Source: Halorussus litoreus (GTDB taxonomy: Archaea > Halobacteriota > Halobacteria > Halobacteriales > Haladaptataceae). From it: a DNA stretch of 64,000 nt. Under the pieces are notes generated by a model. The model was given only the letters and a program-made list of their open reading frames with translations, made no database searches and was not told the origin of the DNA. Below are positions 16,013-24,768 of this stretch, in pieces (positions within the stretch are counted from its first letter, which is position 1; every line of letters begins with the position of its first letter). Where the stretch lies: assembly GCF_003382685.1 (NCBI RefSeq), contig NZ_KZ859513.1:24274-88273 (forward strand), in the 5' to 3' direction. The position numbers and the translations under genes are program-made.

Positions 16013-17215
16013 TCACCACGCGTACTCCTCGCGCGGGTCCAGGTCGTCGCGCTCGCGGTCGTACGCACGCTCGCCCTCGACGAACACCTGTTCGGCGTCC
16101 GACTCCAACTCGAACATCGGGCCGTCCCAGACCACGAGGTCGGCGTCCGTTCCCTCCTCGACGGTGCCCACGCGGTCCTCGATGCCCAGGATCTCGGCCG
16201 GGTTGCGGGTGACGGTGCGGAGCGCGACGTCCTCCGGGAGGCCCTCGCGCACCGCGAGGCCGACGCAGACGTCAAGGTGCTCCTGCGGAAGGATTGGCGC
16301 GTCAGTCTGGATGGCGACTTTCACGCCCGCCTCGTGGAGGATGCCGGGCGTCTCGAAGGTGATGTTCCGGAGCTCGTACTTGCTGGCCGACGAGATGGTC
16401 GGCCCGACGACCGCGGGCACGTCGCGCTCGACGAACTCGTCGGCGAGGACGTGGCCCTCGGTCGCGTGCTCGATGGACAGCTTCTCGATGCCGAACTCGT
16501 CGGCGATGCGGAACACCGTCGCGATGTCGTCGGCGCGGTGGGCGTGGACCCGGAGCGGGAGTTCGCCCTCCACGACGCGGGCGAGGTTCTCCATGCCGAG
16601 GTCGCGCTCGAATGGTTCGTCCTCCTCGCGAGCATTGGCCCGGCGCTCGACGTAGTCCTCGGCCTCCATGAGCGCCTCGCGGAGCGTCGCGGCGACGCCC
16701 GGCCGGGTCGAGGGCTGGCGGTCCTTCTCGTCGCCGTGGAACCGCTTGGGGTTCTCGCCGAAGGCGGCCTTCATCCCGTCCTCGCGGATCAACATCCGGT
16801 CGGCCACGTCGCCGTACGTCTTCATCGAGCAGATGATGCCGCCGATCACGTTCGCGCTGCCCATCCGCGAGGAGACGGTGGTGACGCCCCCTTGGAACGC
16901 GTGCTGGAGCTCCTCGTCGCGCGGGTGGAACCCGTCGAGCGCGTTGACCTGCGGGGTCACGGGGTCCGAGACCTCGTTGAAGTCGCCGTCCTCGGGTTCG
17001 CCCCACTCGGCCATCCCGGCGTGGCTGTGGGCGTCGACCAGTCCGGGCGTGACGTTGCGGCCGCCGGCGTCGAACGTCTCGGTGCCCTCCGGAACCTCTA
17101 CCTCCTCGTCGGTGCCGACCGCGACGATCTCCCCGTCGTCGAAGAGGACGGTTCCCCCGTCGATTCGACCGCGCTCGCTCACCGTGTGGACCGTGCCATT
17201 GACAATTGCTCGCAT
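16013..17215 (-). CDS. Amidohydrolase, imidazolonepropionase-like
   Basis: A 400-residue metal-dependent hydrolase. The N-terminal beta-sandwich (GTVHTVSERGRIDGGTVLF) leads into the metal motif GLVDAHSHAGM near residue 60; later come VHAHRADDIATVFRIADEFG near 222, IEHATEGH near 248, and QTDAPILPQEHL with the conserved metal Asp near 300. Family members cleave cyclic amides, ureas or similar bonds; the substrate cannot be told from sequence. The start at 17215 (MRAIVNGTVHTV) matches the family's usual N-terminus; an open frame upstream has no conserved sequence. It converges with the FemAB-like gene. Confidence 0.82.
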   Translation of the reverse strand: MRAIVNGTVHTVSERGRIDGGTVLFDDGEIVAVGTDEEVEVPEGTETFDAGGRNVTPGLVDAHSHAGMAEWGEPEDGDFNEVSDPVTPQVNALDGFHPRDEELQHAFQGGVTTVSSRMGSANVIGGIICSMKTYGDVADRMLIREDGMKAAFGENPKRFHGDEKDRQPSTRPGVAATLREALMEAEDYVERRANAREEDEPFERDLGMENLARVVEGELPLRVHAHRADDIATVFRIADEFGIEKLSIEHATEGHVLADEFVERDVPAVVGPTISSASKYELRNITFETPGILHEAGVKVAIQTDAPILPQEHLDVCVGLAVREGLPEDVALRTVTRNPAEILGIEDRVGTVEEGTDADLVVWDGPMFELESDAEQVFVEGERAYDRERDDLDPREEYAW

Positions 17216-17326
17216 GACGTTGAGGAGCGAGGGCGAAGATTTGAGTATTTCGGTTCGAAGTACCGCGAGAGGTGGTTCCGCCGGTGATCGTCCCCGTTTC
17301 GAGCAACCCGGCCGACCCGACCGACC

Positions 17327-17410
17327 CATCACGACTGGGGCCGATTCGTCGCGAACCCGAGATCGCCTCATCACGACAGGGGAATCGACTCGTCGTGAAC
17401 CCGAGGCCGA
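17327..17410. repeat. Direct repeat, two imperfect 42-bp copies
   Basis: Two copies with a 42-nt period both begin CATCACGAC and run through a GGGG..CGA.TCGTCG.GAACCCGAG pattern, in the gap between the divergent amidohydrolase and lipid-reductase genes. They could be paired binding sites or a simple local duplication. Confidence 0.45.
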
Positions 17411-17436
17411 CCACTCAGGAACCCGGAAAGTCAATT

Positions 17437-17446
17437 CTTTAATACC
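17437..17446 (+). promoter_or_regulatory. TATA-like box for the lipid reductase gene
   Basis: CTTTAATACC lies about 21-30 nt before the ATG at 17467, the usual spacing for a haloarchaeal leaderless or near-leaderless mRNA. Confidence 0.5.
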
Positions 17447-17466
17447 CGGCGCGGAACCGTAGGGGT

Positions 17467-18837
17467 ATGAAGCGAGTCGACGTTGCCATCGTGGGTGGCG
17501 GCCCGGCGGGAGCCTCCGCCGCCCGGGCGGCCGCCGAACAGGGGGCGGATGCGCTGGTCGTCGAAAAGGGCGTCCCGCGCGCGGACCGCGAGGAACTCGG
17601 ACCGGACTCGACGGACGCCGCCGGGATGCTCGACTACTGGGTCGATCTGATGGGTATCCCGTACGAGGAGATCCCCGAGCGCGTGGTCCACCGGGAACTC
17701 GACCGGACGGAGTTCTTCGGCCCGACCGAGTCCTGCGTCCTCGAAGCGACCGGCATCGAGTCGTCGTACGACGGGTTCGGCTTCACCTTCCACCGCGCCC
17801 GGATGGACGACTGGCTCCGCGAGCGCGCACTGGAGAGCGGCGCTGAGTACCGCGTGGGAACCAGCGTGACCGACGTGGCCACCGACCTCTCGGGGTCGCC
17901 GACCCACATGCTGACGTTGGCCGACGGCGAGGACGTGGAGGCCGACTCCCTCGTGCTGGCCGATGGACCGCAGCGGCAGGTCACCATGCGCGTGCTCGAC
18001 CGGTTCTCGCCCGACGACCGGCCCACCTCGCAGGTGATGGCCCCGAACACGGCCAACCACATCGCGTATCAGGAGTACCGGGAGTTCCCCGAGGAGCTGT
18101 TCGACCCCGCGTCGCTCAAGTTCTGGTGGGGGGTGATGCCGGGCGAGACGGCGTATCCGTGGGTGTTCCCCAACGACGGGACGGTCGCGCGCGTGGGCCT
18201 CACGATGCCAATCGGGATGGACATCGACGCGATTCCGAATCGTGAGGAGTACGACCTGCTCCGGCCCGAGGACGACCGGGTCCCCCGCGGCGGGACGTAC
18301 GTCGAGCGCCTGCTCGAACGCGAGTACGGCGACGAGTACGACCTCTCGGACTTCCCGCTCGTCGAGGACCGGGGCAAGCGCGGCGGCACAGAGACCTACC
18401 CCATCTCCTCGACGCGACCCATCGAGTCGCCCACCGCAGCAAACATCGCGGTCGCGGGCGGCGCGATGGGCACCACCTCGGCGTTCCACGAGGGCGGCTA
18501 CCACCTCGCGGTGCGCACCGGCCGCATCGCCGGGGACCTCGCCGCCAAGGGTCGCCTCGGCGCGTACAACGACCAGTGGCACGAGGCCATCGGCGACGAG
18601 ATCCTGCGGAACGTCACCTTCGCGGACATCGTCGCCGACTACGGCCCGAGCGACTGGGACAAGGCGTTCTCGATGGCGAGCGACATCCTGGCAGACGAGA
18701 GCGACGGCCGACTGCTGAAGTACAGCGTCAAAACGGGCATCCGGGGCGCGCGACTCGTCGGCAAGTACAAGATGACCAAGCGCAAGTACCGCAACGGCAA
18801 GTACGTCCAGTTCCGCGAGGACGAGTACACCGTCTGA
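17467..18837 (+). CDS. Geranylgeranyl-reductase-family flavoprotein
   Basis: A 456-residue FAD-dependent oxidoreductase. The N-terminal dinucleotide-binding motif is VAIVGGGPAGASAARAAAEQ (residues 7-26), and a GG-reductase-type second FAD motif region is visible as NIAVAGGAMGTTSAFHEGG near residue 335. Archaeal relatives saturate the isoprenoid chains of membrane lipids (digeranylgeranylglycerophospholipid reductase) or of menaquinone and other prenyl groups. Haloarchaea hold several paralogues and the substrate of this one is not clear. It is a single gene with its own promoter, followed after 21 nt by the convergent end of the methyltransferase gene. Confidence 0.8.
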   Translation: MKRVDVAIVGGGPAGASAARAAAEQGADALVVEKGVPRADREELGPDSTDAAGMLDYWVDLMGIPYEEIPERVVHRELDRTEFFGPTESCVLEATGIESSYDGFGFTFHRARMDDWLRERALESGAEYRVGTSVTDVATDLSGSPTHMLTLADGEDVEADSLVLADGPQRQVTMRVLDRFSPDDRPTSQVMAPNTANHIAYQEYREFPEELFDPASLKFWWGVMPGETAYPWVFPNDGTVARVGLTMPIGMDIDAIPNREEYDLLRPEDDRVPRGGTYVERLLEREYGDEYDLSDFPLVEDRGKRGGTETYPISSTRPIESPTAANIAVAGGAMGTTSAFHEGGYHLAVRTGRIAGDLAAKGRLGAYNDQWHEAIGDEILRNVTFADIVADYGPSDWDKAFSMASDILADESDGRLLKYSVKTGIRGARLVGKYKMTKRKYRNGKYVQFREDEYTV

Positions 18838-18858
18838 ACCGACAGCGGCATCTAGGCG

Positions 18859-19542
18859 TCAACCCCCTCCTTCGGCGGCGAACACCAGACAGTAGCTGTG
18901 GTCGTACCCGTAGCCGTAACTCCCACCGTCCCTCTCCGGTTGCTCTTCGCCCTCCCACCCGACGACCACCTCGCCCTCGAATCGGAACGACTCGGCGACG
19001 GCGTCGGCCACGTCCCACGCGAGCGTCGTCACCTCGCCGTCGTGTTTCATGTTCGAAACGTCCACCAGCAGGGAGGCGTCCGGTGCCGCGAGGTCCCGCA
19101 CCTGCGCGAACACGTCTCCGATCTGGTCGAGATAGCGGCCGTAGTCGCTCTCGCCCGCGTAGTTTTCGAGCGGGTCGACCCCCATGCCAGCGACCATGTA
19201 CGGCGGCGAGGTGAGACAGCAGTCGAACGCCGGCAGGTCGAAGTCTGCGAGGTCGAGCGCGCTCCCGTGAACGAGGCTCTCACTGTGTTCGGAGCCCAGT
19301 CGGTCACGAACGAACTCGGCGCGGTCGGTCTCGTACTCGACGCCGGCGGGAACCCGCCCCAGTTCCGCTGCGACCGCGAGGGTCGTGCCGAACCCCGCGA
19401 AGGGGTCGAAGACGGTATCGCCCGGTTCAGAGTGCTCCCGGAGGAAGTGCCGGACGTACGCTTCCGGAGTTCGCACGTCGTCGACGAAGCCCGACGGAAG
19501 GTCGGTCTCCTGCTCGTAGTCGAGGGTGAGGAACGTGTTCAC
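18859..19542 (-). CDS. Small DNA methyltransferase-like protein (TSPPY type)
   Basis: A 227-residue SAM-dependent methyltransferase. The SAM-binding motif DPFAGFGTT is at residues 46-54 and the catalytic motif TSPPYM at 111-116; NMKHDG and SYCLVF follow. TSPPY is typical of N4-cytosine, and some N6-adenine, DNA methyltransferases. The protein is shorter than usual and shows no clear target-recognition domain, and there is no restriction enzyme gene beside it, so it is an orphan enzyme or acts on another substrate such as RNA. An N-terminal TLDYEQETDLP stretch precedes the core. Confidence 0.7.
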   Translation of the reverse strand: MNTFLTLDYEQETDLPSGFVDDVRTPEAYVRHFLREHSEPGDTVFDPFAGFGTTLAVAAELGRVPAGVEYETDRAEFVRDRLGSEHSESLVHGSALDLADFDLPAFDCCLTSPPYMVAGMGVDPLENYAGESDYGRYLDQIGDVFAQVRDLAAPDASLLVDVSNMKHDGEVTTLAWDVADAVAESFRFEGEVVVGWEGEEQPERDGGSYGYGYDHSYCLVFAAEGGG

Positions 19543-19673
19543 GCCGACGGTACTCGCAGGCGGCCCGTAAATCTCTCGGATTTCGGGAGTCGATACTGAC
19601 GGGGACGCGGTTGAATCGACCCCAGATGCCGTGAACCGATACCATTAACAACTCGCGCTAAAGCCCGTCGCAC

Positions 19674-20033
19674 GTGAACCTCGCCCTCCGACTCGCGGTG
19701 GCGTGTCTCGTCATCGCCGCGCCGACGCTGCTGTACCTCGGACTGCTCCGGGGCCTTCGGTGGCTCCGCGACGACGCCCTCCTCGCGGACCTCGCGCGGA
19801 GCGACGACGCGCCCGACGACGTGTCCAGCGCCGCCGCCAGCGTACTCGAAAAGCGACCGATTCGAGCGGACGGAAGCGGGAGTACCGACGACGCTGAACG
19901 CGCGTTCGCCCGCCCCCGCCGGCCCCCCCCCCCCCCCGCGCCCCGGCCCGAGTCGACCGCCTGCTCGAACTGCGGGTCCTCGAACATGCTCGGCGCGCGG
20001 TACTGCGGCGACTGTCTGTCGAAGCTGCGGTAG
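19674..20033 (+). CDS. Membrane-anchored zinc-ribbon protein
   Basis: A 119-residue protein with a GTG start (MNLALRLAVACLVIAAPTLL). Residues 5-28 form one membrane helix, the middle is Ala/Ser/Arg/Pro-rich, and the C-terminus is a four-cysteine zinc ribbon (ACSNCGSSNMLGARYCGDCLSKLR), resembling the haloarchaeal DUF7577 type. A 15-base C run near 19927-19936 encodes PPPPP; because the zinc ribbon is still in frame after it, the run length is consistent modulo three. Function is unknown. The stop codon is part of palindrome P3. Confidence 0.7.
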   Translation: MNLALRLAVACLVIAAPTLLYLGLLRGLRWLRDDALLADLARSDDAPDDVSSAAASVLEKRPIRADGSGSTDDAERAFARPRRPPPPPAPRPESTACSNCGSSNMLGARYCGDCLSKLR

Positions 20034-20081
20034 CGCGCCGGGCCGGGCCGACCCGGGTAGCCCGGCCCGGCGCGCTACCGC
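20027..20081. repeat. Palindrome P3 (22-bp arms) covering a stop codon
   Basis: Arms 20027-20048 and 20060-20081 are perfectly complementary, with an 11-nt centre. The left arm contains the TAG stop of the zinc-ribbon gene. A GC-only stem of this strength at a gene end could block the 3' end of the mRNA or pause polymerase, but there is no T-tract after it. Confidence 0.88.
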
Positions 20082-20150
20082 GGACTGTGGCTTCTCGGTA
20101 CTCCGACCGCGCACCGAGGCTTCTTGTCCCGCGAGTGCCGTGTCACGGGC

Positions 20151-20804
20151 ATGGTACTCTTTCAGTTCGGCCCGTTCGACGGGGTGCTCAACGCCTCACT
20201 CGTAGAGCTTCGGGCAACCTTCGTCGACTTGCTCCCGAAGCTCGTCACCGGCTTCCTGTTTCTCGCGCTGGCGTACGTCACCATCCGATTCGTGCTCGGC
20301 CTCGTCCGGTCGGCGCTCGACCGGGCGTACGTCGACGATCAGGACCTCGTGGTCGACCTGTTTACGACCGTCGCGGGCATCTTCCTCTGGTTCGCGGCGG
20401 GGCTCACGCTCCTGAAGATCCTCGGGATGGGCGAGATCGCGGCGAGTCTCGGGACCGCGACCGGGTTCGTCGCGCTCGGGGTGAGCTACGCGCTCTCGGA
20501 CATGATCGCCGACACGGTCTCCGGAGTCTACCTTCTCCGGGACCCGGACTTCAACCCCGGCGACAGCGTCGAAGTCGGCAGCGCGTCGGGCGTGGTGCGC
20601 GAGATCGGACTCAGGAAGACGCGACTGGAGGTCGAGGGCGGCGACGTGCTGGTACTCGCCAACGGCTCGGTCGAGGACAAGTGGACGAAGAAGGCGGCGA
20701 CCGAGAGTGACGCAACGGCCGAGACGGCCGCAACGGCTACGAACGACGCGGAAATCGAATCGGAATCGCCAACTGACGACGCGAGCGAATCGTCTCAGCA
20801 GTAG
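20151..20804 (+). CDS. MscS-family mechanosensitive channel
   Basis: A 217-residue small-conductance mechanosensitive channel homologue. Three hydrophobic helices are visible (about residues 25-50, 60-82 and 90-115), and the last one carries the Gly/Ala-rich pore-lining pattern LGTATGFVALGVSYALSDMIAD. The MscS beta domain follows (DPDFNPGDSVEVGSASGVVREIGLRKTRL, written here only as landmarks: FNPGDSVEV and VREIGLRKT). The C-terminal cytoplasmic cage is missing and is replaced by an acidic Thr/Ala/Glu tail, so this is a minimal MscS. It probably relieves osmotic downshock. I start it at the ATG at 20151 rather than at an upstream frame. Confidence 0.85.
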   Translation: MVLFQFGPFDGVLNASLVELRATFVDLLPKLVTGFLFLALAYVTIRFVLGLVRSALDRAYVDDQDLVVDLFTTVAGIFLWFAAGLTLLKILGMGEIAASLGTATGFVALGVSYALSDMIADTVSGVYLLRDPDFNPGDSVEVGSASGVVREIGLRKTRLEVEGGDVLVLANGSVEDKWTKKAATESDATAETAATATNDAEIESESPTDDASESSQQ

Positions 20805-20820
20805 CAGACTTCCTTACTGC

Positions 20821-21969
20821 TCACATCGCGGTCCGGGGTGCGACGAGTGCCCCGGCGTCGCGGCGGACCTCCAGTGTGGCCGCGAGATCGGCTCGAGTGA
20901 TGGTACCGACGACCTCGCCGCGGTCCTCGACGAGAACCGCGTTGGCCCGCGCGGCGTTCAGTTCGCTCACTATGTCGAACATCGGCGCGTCCACGGACAC
21001 GCGGGGCAGGTCGCGCCGGGTCACGTCCCCGACGCTCGCGCCTTCTTCGCGGCGGGACTTCCGGAGATCCCCCAGCGAGACCACGCCGACGACCGCTCCG
21101 GAGTCGTCGACGACGGGGTAGTCGGTCCGGCGCTCGTCCATCATCCGCGAGCCCAGTTCCGAGAGGGCCGTGTCGGTCCTGACCGGCTCGGTGGTCGGGG
21201 TCATCGCGTCCGCCGCGGTCACGCCCGCGAGGAGGGTGTCGAGCGCGACCATCCGGGACTCGCCCGTGGCCGCGCCGTAGATGAACAGCGCGAGCAGGAG
21301 CAACAGCGGGCTAAAGGAGAGCACGCCCAGCACCGCAAAGGCCAGCGCGAACAGCGTCCCGATTCGCGCTGCGGTCCGAGTCGCGCTCGCGTACGGCTGG
21401 TTGCGGGCGAGCAGCGCGCGGAGCACCCGCCCGCCGTCCATCGGGAACGCCGGGAGCAGGTTGAACACGGTGAGGACGACGTTCGTGATCACGAGCCAGC
21501 CGAAGACGAACGTGACCGCGGGCGTCGACGCGGGCAGGACGAGGACGACCGCGTAACAGCTCGCCGCGACGAGCACGCTCGCGGCCGGGCCGGCGAGCGC
21601 GATCCAGAGTTCGCGCTCCCACTCGCGGGGCATCTCGCTCAGGCTGGCCAGCCCGCCGAGCAGCCACAGCGTGATGGACTCGACCTCGATGTCGTACCGG
21701 CGCGCGGCCCACGCGTGGCCGAGTTCGTGGAGCGCGACGCTGGCGAACAGCCCGACCGCCGCACCCGCGCCGATGAGCCACGGCGTGTTCCCGGACCGGA
21801 GCACGCCCACGTCGAGCGCGATGTCCGGGAAACCGTTGATGAACCCGGTGTACAGCGCGATCTGCTCGCCGCTGCCGATAAGCCACGCCAGCACGGGGAG
21901 GAACACGATGAGGGAGACATTGATCCGAATGGGGATGCCCCACACGGAGACGATGTCGTAGTTTCGCAT
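20821..21969 (-). CDS. M50 site-2-protease-family metalloprotease with CBS pair
   Basis: A 382-residue membrane protease. The zinc motif is HELGH (His81, Glu82, His85) in a transmembrane helix, with the third ligand in NLLPAFPMDGGR (Asp178). About six membrane helices occupy residues 14-240. Two CBS domains follow (about 250-300 and 315-370; for example DYPVVDDSGAVVGVVSLGDL and ANAVLVEDRGEVVGTITRADL). SpoIVFB-type proteins with CBS domains cleave membrane-bound substrates and sense adenine nucleotides. The target is unknown. The start MRNYDIVSVWGIPIRI is typical for the family. It converges with the MscS gene. Confidence 0.88.
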   Translation of the reverse strand: MRNYDIVSVWGIPIRINVSLIVFLPVLAWLIGSGEQIALYTGFINGFPDIALDVGVLRSGNTPWLIGAGAAVGLFASVALHELGHAWAARRYDIEVESITLWLLGGLASLSEMPREWERELWIALAGPAASVLVAASCYAVVLVLPASTPAVTFVFGWLVITNVVLTVFNLLPAFPMDGGRVLRALLARNQPYASATRTAARIGTLFALAFAVLGVLSFSPLLLLLALFIYGAATGESRMVALDTLLAGVTAADAMTPTTEPVRTDTALSELGSRMMDERRTDYPVVDDSGAVVGVVSLGDLRKSRREEGASVGDVTRRDLPRVSVDAPMFDIVSELNAARANAVLVEDRGEVVGTITRADLAATLEVRRDAGALVAPRTAM

Positions 21970-22099
21970 ACCGTGTGGTAGGACGGAGCGATGTTGAAGG
22001 TACGGGTCGCCGAGAGTCGCCGGTTTTGGTGGCGATTGGATATTCCGCCGTCCTTCCATTCTGTTTACACTGACTCGTCTTTCTCCCGGCTCACGCTGA

Positions 22100-22165
22100 C
22101 TCCTCCTTCGTCCCTCGCGCGAGTTGCGCTCTCGCTACGCTCGGTCGCTCCCGCGCGCCGGATAA
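22100..22165. repeat. Possible remnant of the intergenic dyad element (R6)
   Basis: The gap between the M50 gene and sucD contains CTTCGTCCCTCGCGCGAG followed within 45 nt by CGCGCGCCGGAT. These are the same words in the same order as the right end of the larger intergenic elements at 32209, 44128 and 50824, but the AGCTAGCT core is absent. It may be a decayed fragment or chance similarity. Confidence 0.3.
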
Positions 22166-22221
22166 AAGTGGATTATCGAGAATCGTCGGTAATCGAGAGC
22201 GTCGCTGGAATCGTAGAACCT

Positions 22222-22258
22222 CCAAGAAAAAGTGAAAATCGAACGAAAACGAGTGAAG
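22222..22258 (-). terminator. T-rich terminator after sucD
   Basis: Read on the minus strand just after the sucD stop, there are several T-tracts in a row (CGTTTTCGTTC, GATTTTCAC, TTTTTC). This is the usual look of an archaeal intrinsic terminator, and it contrasts with the GC-rich surroundings. Confidence 0.5.
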
Positions 22259-22266
22259 ACGAATTT

Positions 22267-23136
22267 CTACAGGAAGTCTTCGATGTGGTCCGCGACCTCG
22301 TTCGGCGTGTCGCCGACCGGCACGCCGGCGTCGTTCAGCGCCTGGATCTTGCTTTCCGCAGTCCCGGTCCCGCTGCCCGACACAATCGCGCCGGCGTGGC
22401 CCATGCGCTTGCCCGGCGGTGCGGTCCGGCCCGCGATGAAGCCCGCGACCGGGGTGTCCATGTTCTCGGCAATGTAGCGGGCGGCCTCTTCCTCGTCCTC
22501 GCCGCCGATTTCGCCGCACATCACGACCGCCTTCGTGTCGGGGTCGTTCTCGAACAGTTCCAGTGCGTCGACGAAGTCCGTGCCGATGATGGGGTCGCCG
22601 CCGATACCGATGGCGGTAGTCTGGCCGATGCCCCGCGAGGTGAGGTTGTCCACGACCTGGTAGGTCAGCGTGCCCGACCGCGAGACCAGCCCCACGTCAC
22701 CCGACTCGAAGATGTTGCCCGGCAGGATGCCGAGCTTCGCCTCGCCCGGCGTGATGATGCCCGGGCAGTTCGGACCGATGAGGCGGGTGTCGACCTCGCC
22801 GAGTCGCTTGTACACCTTCGACATGTCCTGCGTGGGGATGCCCTCGGTGATGGCGACCACGAGGTCGAGCGGCGCGTCGAGCGCCTCGAAGACCGCGTCC
22901 GCGGCGAACGCTGGCGGGACGAACACGACGGAAGCGTCGGCGTCCTCCTCGCGTGCGGCGCGCTCGACGGTGTCGTAGACCGGGACGCCGTGGACCTCTT
23001 GACCGCCCTTGCCGGGCACTGCGCCGGCCACGACGTTCGTTCCGTACTCGATCATCTGCTCGGCGTGGAAGTTGCCCTCCCCGCCGGTGATGCCCTGTAC
23101 CACGACTCTGGTGTCGTCGTCGACTAGCACGCTCAT
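22267..23136 (-). CDS. sucD: Succinate-CoA ligase alpha subunit
   Basis: A 289-residue subunit with an N-terminal CoA-binding Rossmann domain ([18 protein letters not shown]), the block [16 protein letters not shown], and the phosphohistidine region [16 protein letters not shown] near residue 240. With SucC it interconverts succinyl-CoA and succinate while making ATP or GTP in the citric acid cycle. Its ATG overlaps the stop of sucC by 4 nt, the usual coupled arrangement. Confidence 0.97.
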   Translation of the reverse strand: MSVLVDDDTRVVVQGITGGEGNFHAEQMIEYGTNVVAGAVPGKGGQEVHGVPVYDTVERAAREEDADASVVFVPPAFAADAVFEALDAPLDLVVAITEGIPTQDMSKVYKRLGEVDTRLIGPNCPGIITPGEAKLGILPGNIFESGDVGLVSRSGTLTYQVVDNLTSRGIGQTTAIGIGGDPIIGTDFVDALELFENDPDTKAVVMCGEIGGEDEEEAARYIAENMDTPVAGFIAGRTAPPGKRMGHAGAIVSGSGTGTAESKIQALNDAGVPVGDTPNEVADHIEDFL

Positions 23137-24281
23137 TGTTCCACCTCCGCGTCCGCGTACTCGACCGCACGTTGCACGGCGTCCTCCAGCGTCTCCTCGA
23201 CGGTCACGAGTTCGTCGTTCAGGATCTCGCGGCCCTCCTCGGCGTTCGTCCCCGCGAGTCGGACGACCACGGGCTTGGGGATCTCGTCGAACTGGCCGAG
23301 GGCGTCGTTGATACCCTGCGCGACCTCGTCGCCGCGGGTGATGCCCCCGAAGATGTTGAACACCACGGAGTCGACGTTCTCGTCGGCGAACACCATGTCC
23401 AGCGCGTTGGTCACGCGCTCGGCCTTCGCGCCGCCGCCGATGTCGAGGAAGTTGGCGGGCGCGCCGCCGTAGTGGTCCACGAGGTCGAGCGTCGTCATCA
23501 CGAGGCCCGCGCCGTTGCCGATGATGCCGACGTTACCGTCGAGGCGTACGTAGTCGAAGCCGTACTCGTTGGCCTTCGCCTCCAGTTCGTCCTCGGCGGC
23601 CTCTTCTTCCATCTCGGCGAGCTCGGGCTGGCGGAACAGCGCGTCGTCGTCGATGTTCATCACGGCGTCGGCGGCGACGACCTCGTCGTCGCTGGTGATC
23701 ATCACCGGGTTGATCTCGATGTCGCTGGCGTCGCTGTCGTCCCAGAGCTGGAACAGCGTCGTCAGGATGGAAGCCACGTCGGACGCGACCTCGCTGGGAA
23801 CGCCGGCGTCGTAGACCGCCTTCCGGGCCTCGAACGGGTGCATCCCGAACGCGGGGTCGACGTGCTCGCGCGCGATGGCCTCGGGGTCCTCCTCGGCGAC
23901 CGCCTCGATGTCGACGCCGCCCTTCGTCGAGACCATGGCGACGGGTTCGCCCTCGCCGCGGTCCATCGTCACGCCGACGTACAGCTCGTTCACGAAGTCG
24001 ACGGCCTCCTCGACGAGGACCGTCTCGACCGTGTACCCCTTGAGGTCCATCCCGAGGATGTCCTCGGCGGCCTGCTCGGCCTCCTCGCGGTCGTCCGCGA
24101 GTTTGATGCCGCCGGCCTTTCCGCGCCCGCCGACGTGAACCTGTGCCTTCACGGCGACCGGGTAGCCGATCTCTTCGGCCGCCTCGACGGCCTCGTCTAC
24201 GGACGACGCCAGCGTGGAGGCCGGCGTCGGAATCCCTGCGTCGGCGAAGACCTGCTTCGCCTGATACTCGTGTAGTTTCAT
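23133..24281 (-). CDS. sucC: Succinate-CoA ligase beta subunit
   Basis: A 382-residue ATP-grasp subunit starting [18 protein letters not shown], the family's usual N-terminus. The nucleotide-binding domain includes [15 protein letters not shown] near residue 50, DIEINPVMI near 197, and the CoA-ligase part has [13 protein letters not shown] and [15 protein letters not shown]. It forms the alpha2beta2 or alphabeta enzyme with SucD. Upstream lies a 280-nt gap holding palindrome P4. Confidence 0.97.
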   Translation of the reverse strand: MKLHEYQAKQVFADAGIPTPASTLASSVDEAVEAAEEIGYPVAVKAQVHVGGRGKAGGIKLADDREEAEQAAEDILGMDLKGYTVETVLVEEAVDFVNELYVGVTMDRGEGEPVAMVSTKGGVDIEAVAEEDPEAIAREHVDPAFGMHPFEARKAVYDAGVPSEVASDVASILTTLFQLWDDSDASDIEINPVMITSDDEVVAADAVMNIDDDALFRQPELAEMEEEAAEDELEAKANEYGFDYVRLDGNVGIIGNGAGLVMTTLDLVDHYGGAPANFLDIGGGAKAERVTNALDMVFADENVDSVVFNIFGGITRGDEVAQGINDALGQFDEIPKPVVVRLAGTNAEEGREILNDELVTVEETLEDAVQRAVEYADAEVEQ

Positions 24282-24458
24282 CAGTAGCTCAGGCGTTACT
24301 TCTGTCGTCCGAGAGTTAGTAGTATCGAAACGGGCGAGTGCGATGCGCCGCGAACGGCTGGCCAGTCGAGAGGGATTCGGCGGGAAGAATTGACAGAGAC
24401 ACGGCTCCTTCGAAGATCGAATTACGGACTGGACCGGACGATTCTACCACCGCGTTGT

Positions 24459-24502
24459 GTGCGGGTGCGGCGCGCGCAGGACTGCGCGCGCCGCACCCGC
24501 AC
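24459..24502. repeat. Palindrome P4 (21-bp arms), intergenic
   Basis: Arms 24459-24479 and 24482-24502 are perfectly complementary with a 2-nt centre (GA). The structure lies about 60 nt downstream of the tatA-like gene and 180 nt upstream of sucC, both on the minus strand, so it could mark the 3' end of the tatA transcript. Confidence 0.88.
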
Positions 24503-24561
24503 GCGAAGTCGTGGAGGTAACGTGAACCGGCGCGTCACCCGGTACGACCAGACCTACCACG

Positions 24562-24726
24562 TCACCCCGACCCGGAACGACGGGCGTCGTCGTCGACCTT
24601 CTGCTGAGCCTTCCCTCGAACGTAGCCGAGGGTCTCGCCGAGCGCTTCGCCGACGTTCGACAGTCGTTTCCCACCGAACAGGAGCAGTCCGAGTACCGTG
24701 ACGATAGCGATCTCGACCGGCCCCAT
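24562..24726 (-). CDS. tatA: TatA-like protein translocase subunit
   Basis: A 54-residue protein starting MGPVEIAIVTVLGLLLFGGK. One short N-terminal membrane helix is followed by the FGGKRL hinge and an amphipathic helix (SNVGEALGETLGYVRGKAQ), then a charged tail ending in RRSGSG. This is the TatA/TatE architecture: oligomers form the Tat protein-conducting element with TatC. Haloarchaea export most secreted proteins through Tat, including several in this window. The tail is shorter than in many TatA proteins. No tatC is adjacent. Confidence 0.72.
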   Translation of the reverse strand: MGPVEIAIVTVLGLLLFGGKRLSNVGEALGETLGYVRGKAQQKVDDDARRSGSG

Positions 24727-24768
24727 ACGCGAAACTAGCTCGACGAAATACGTATACGTTACGCCAAT

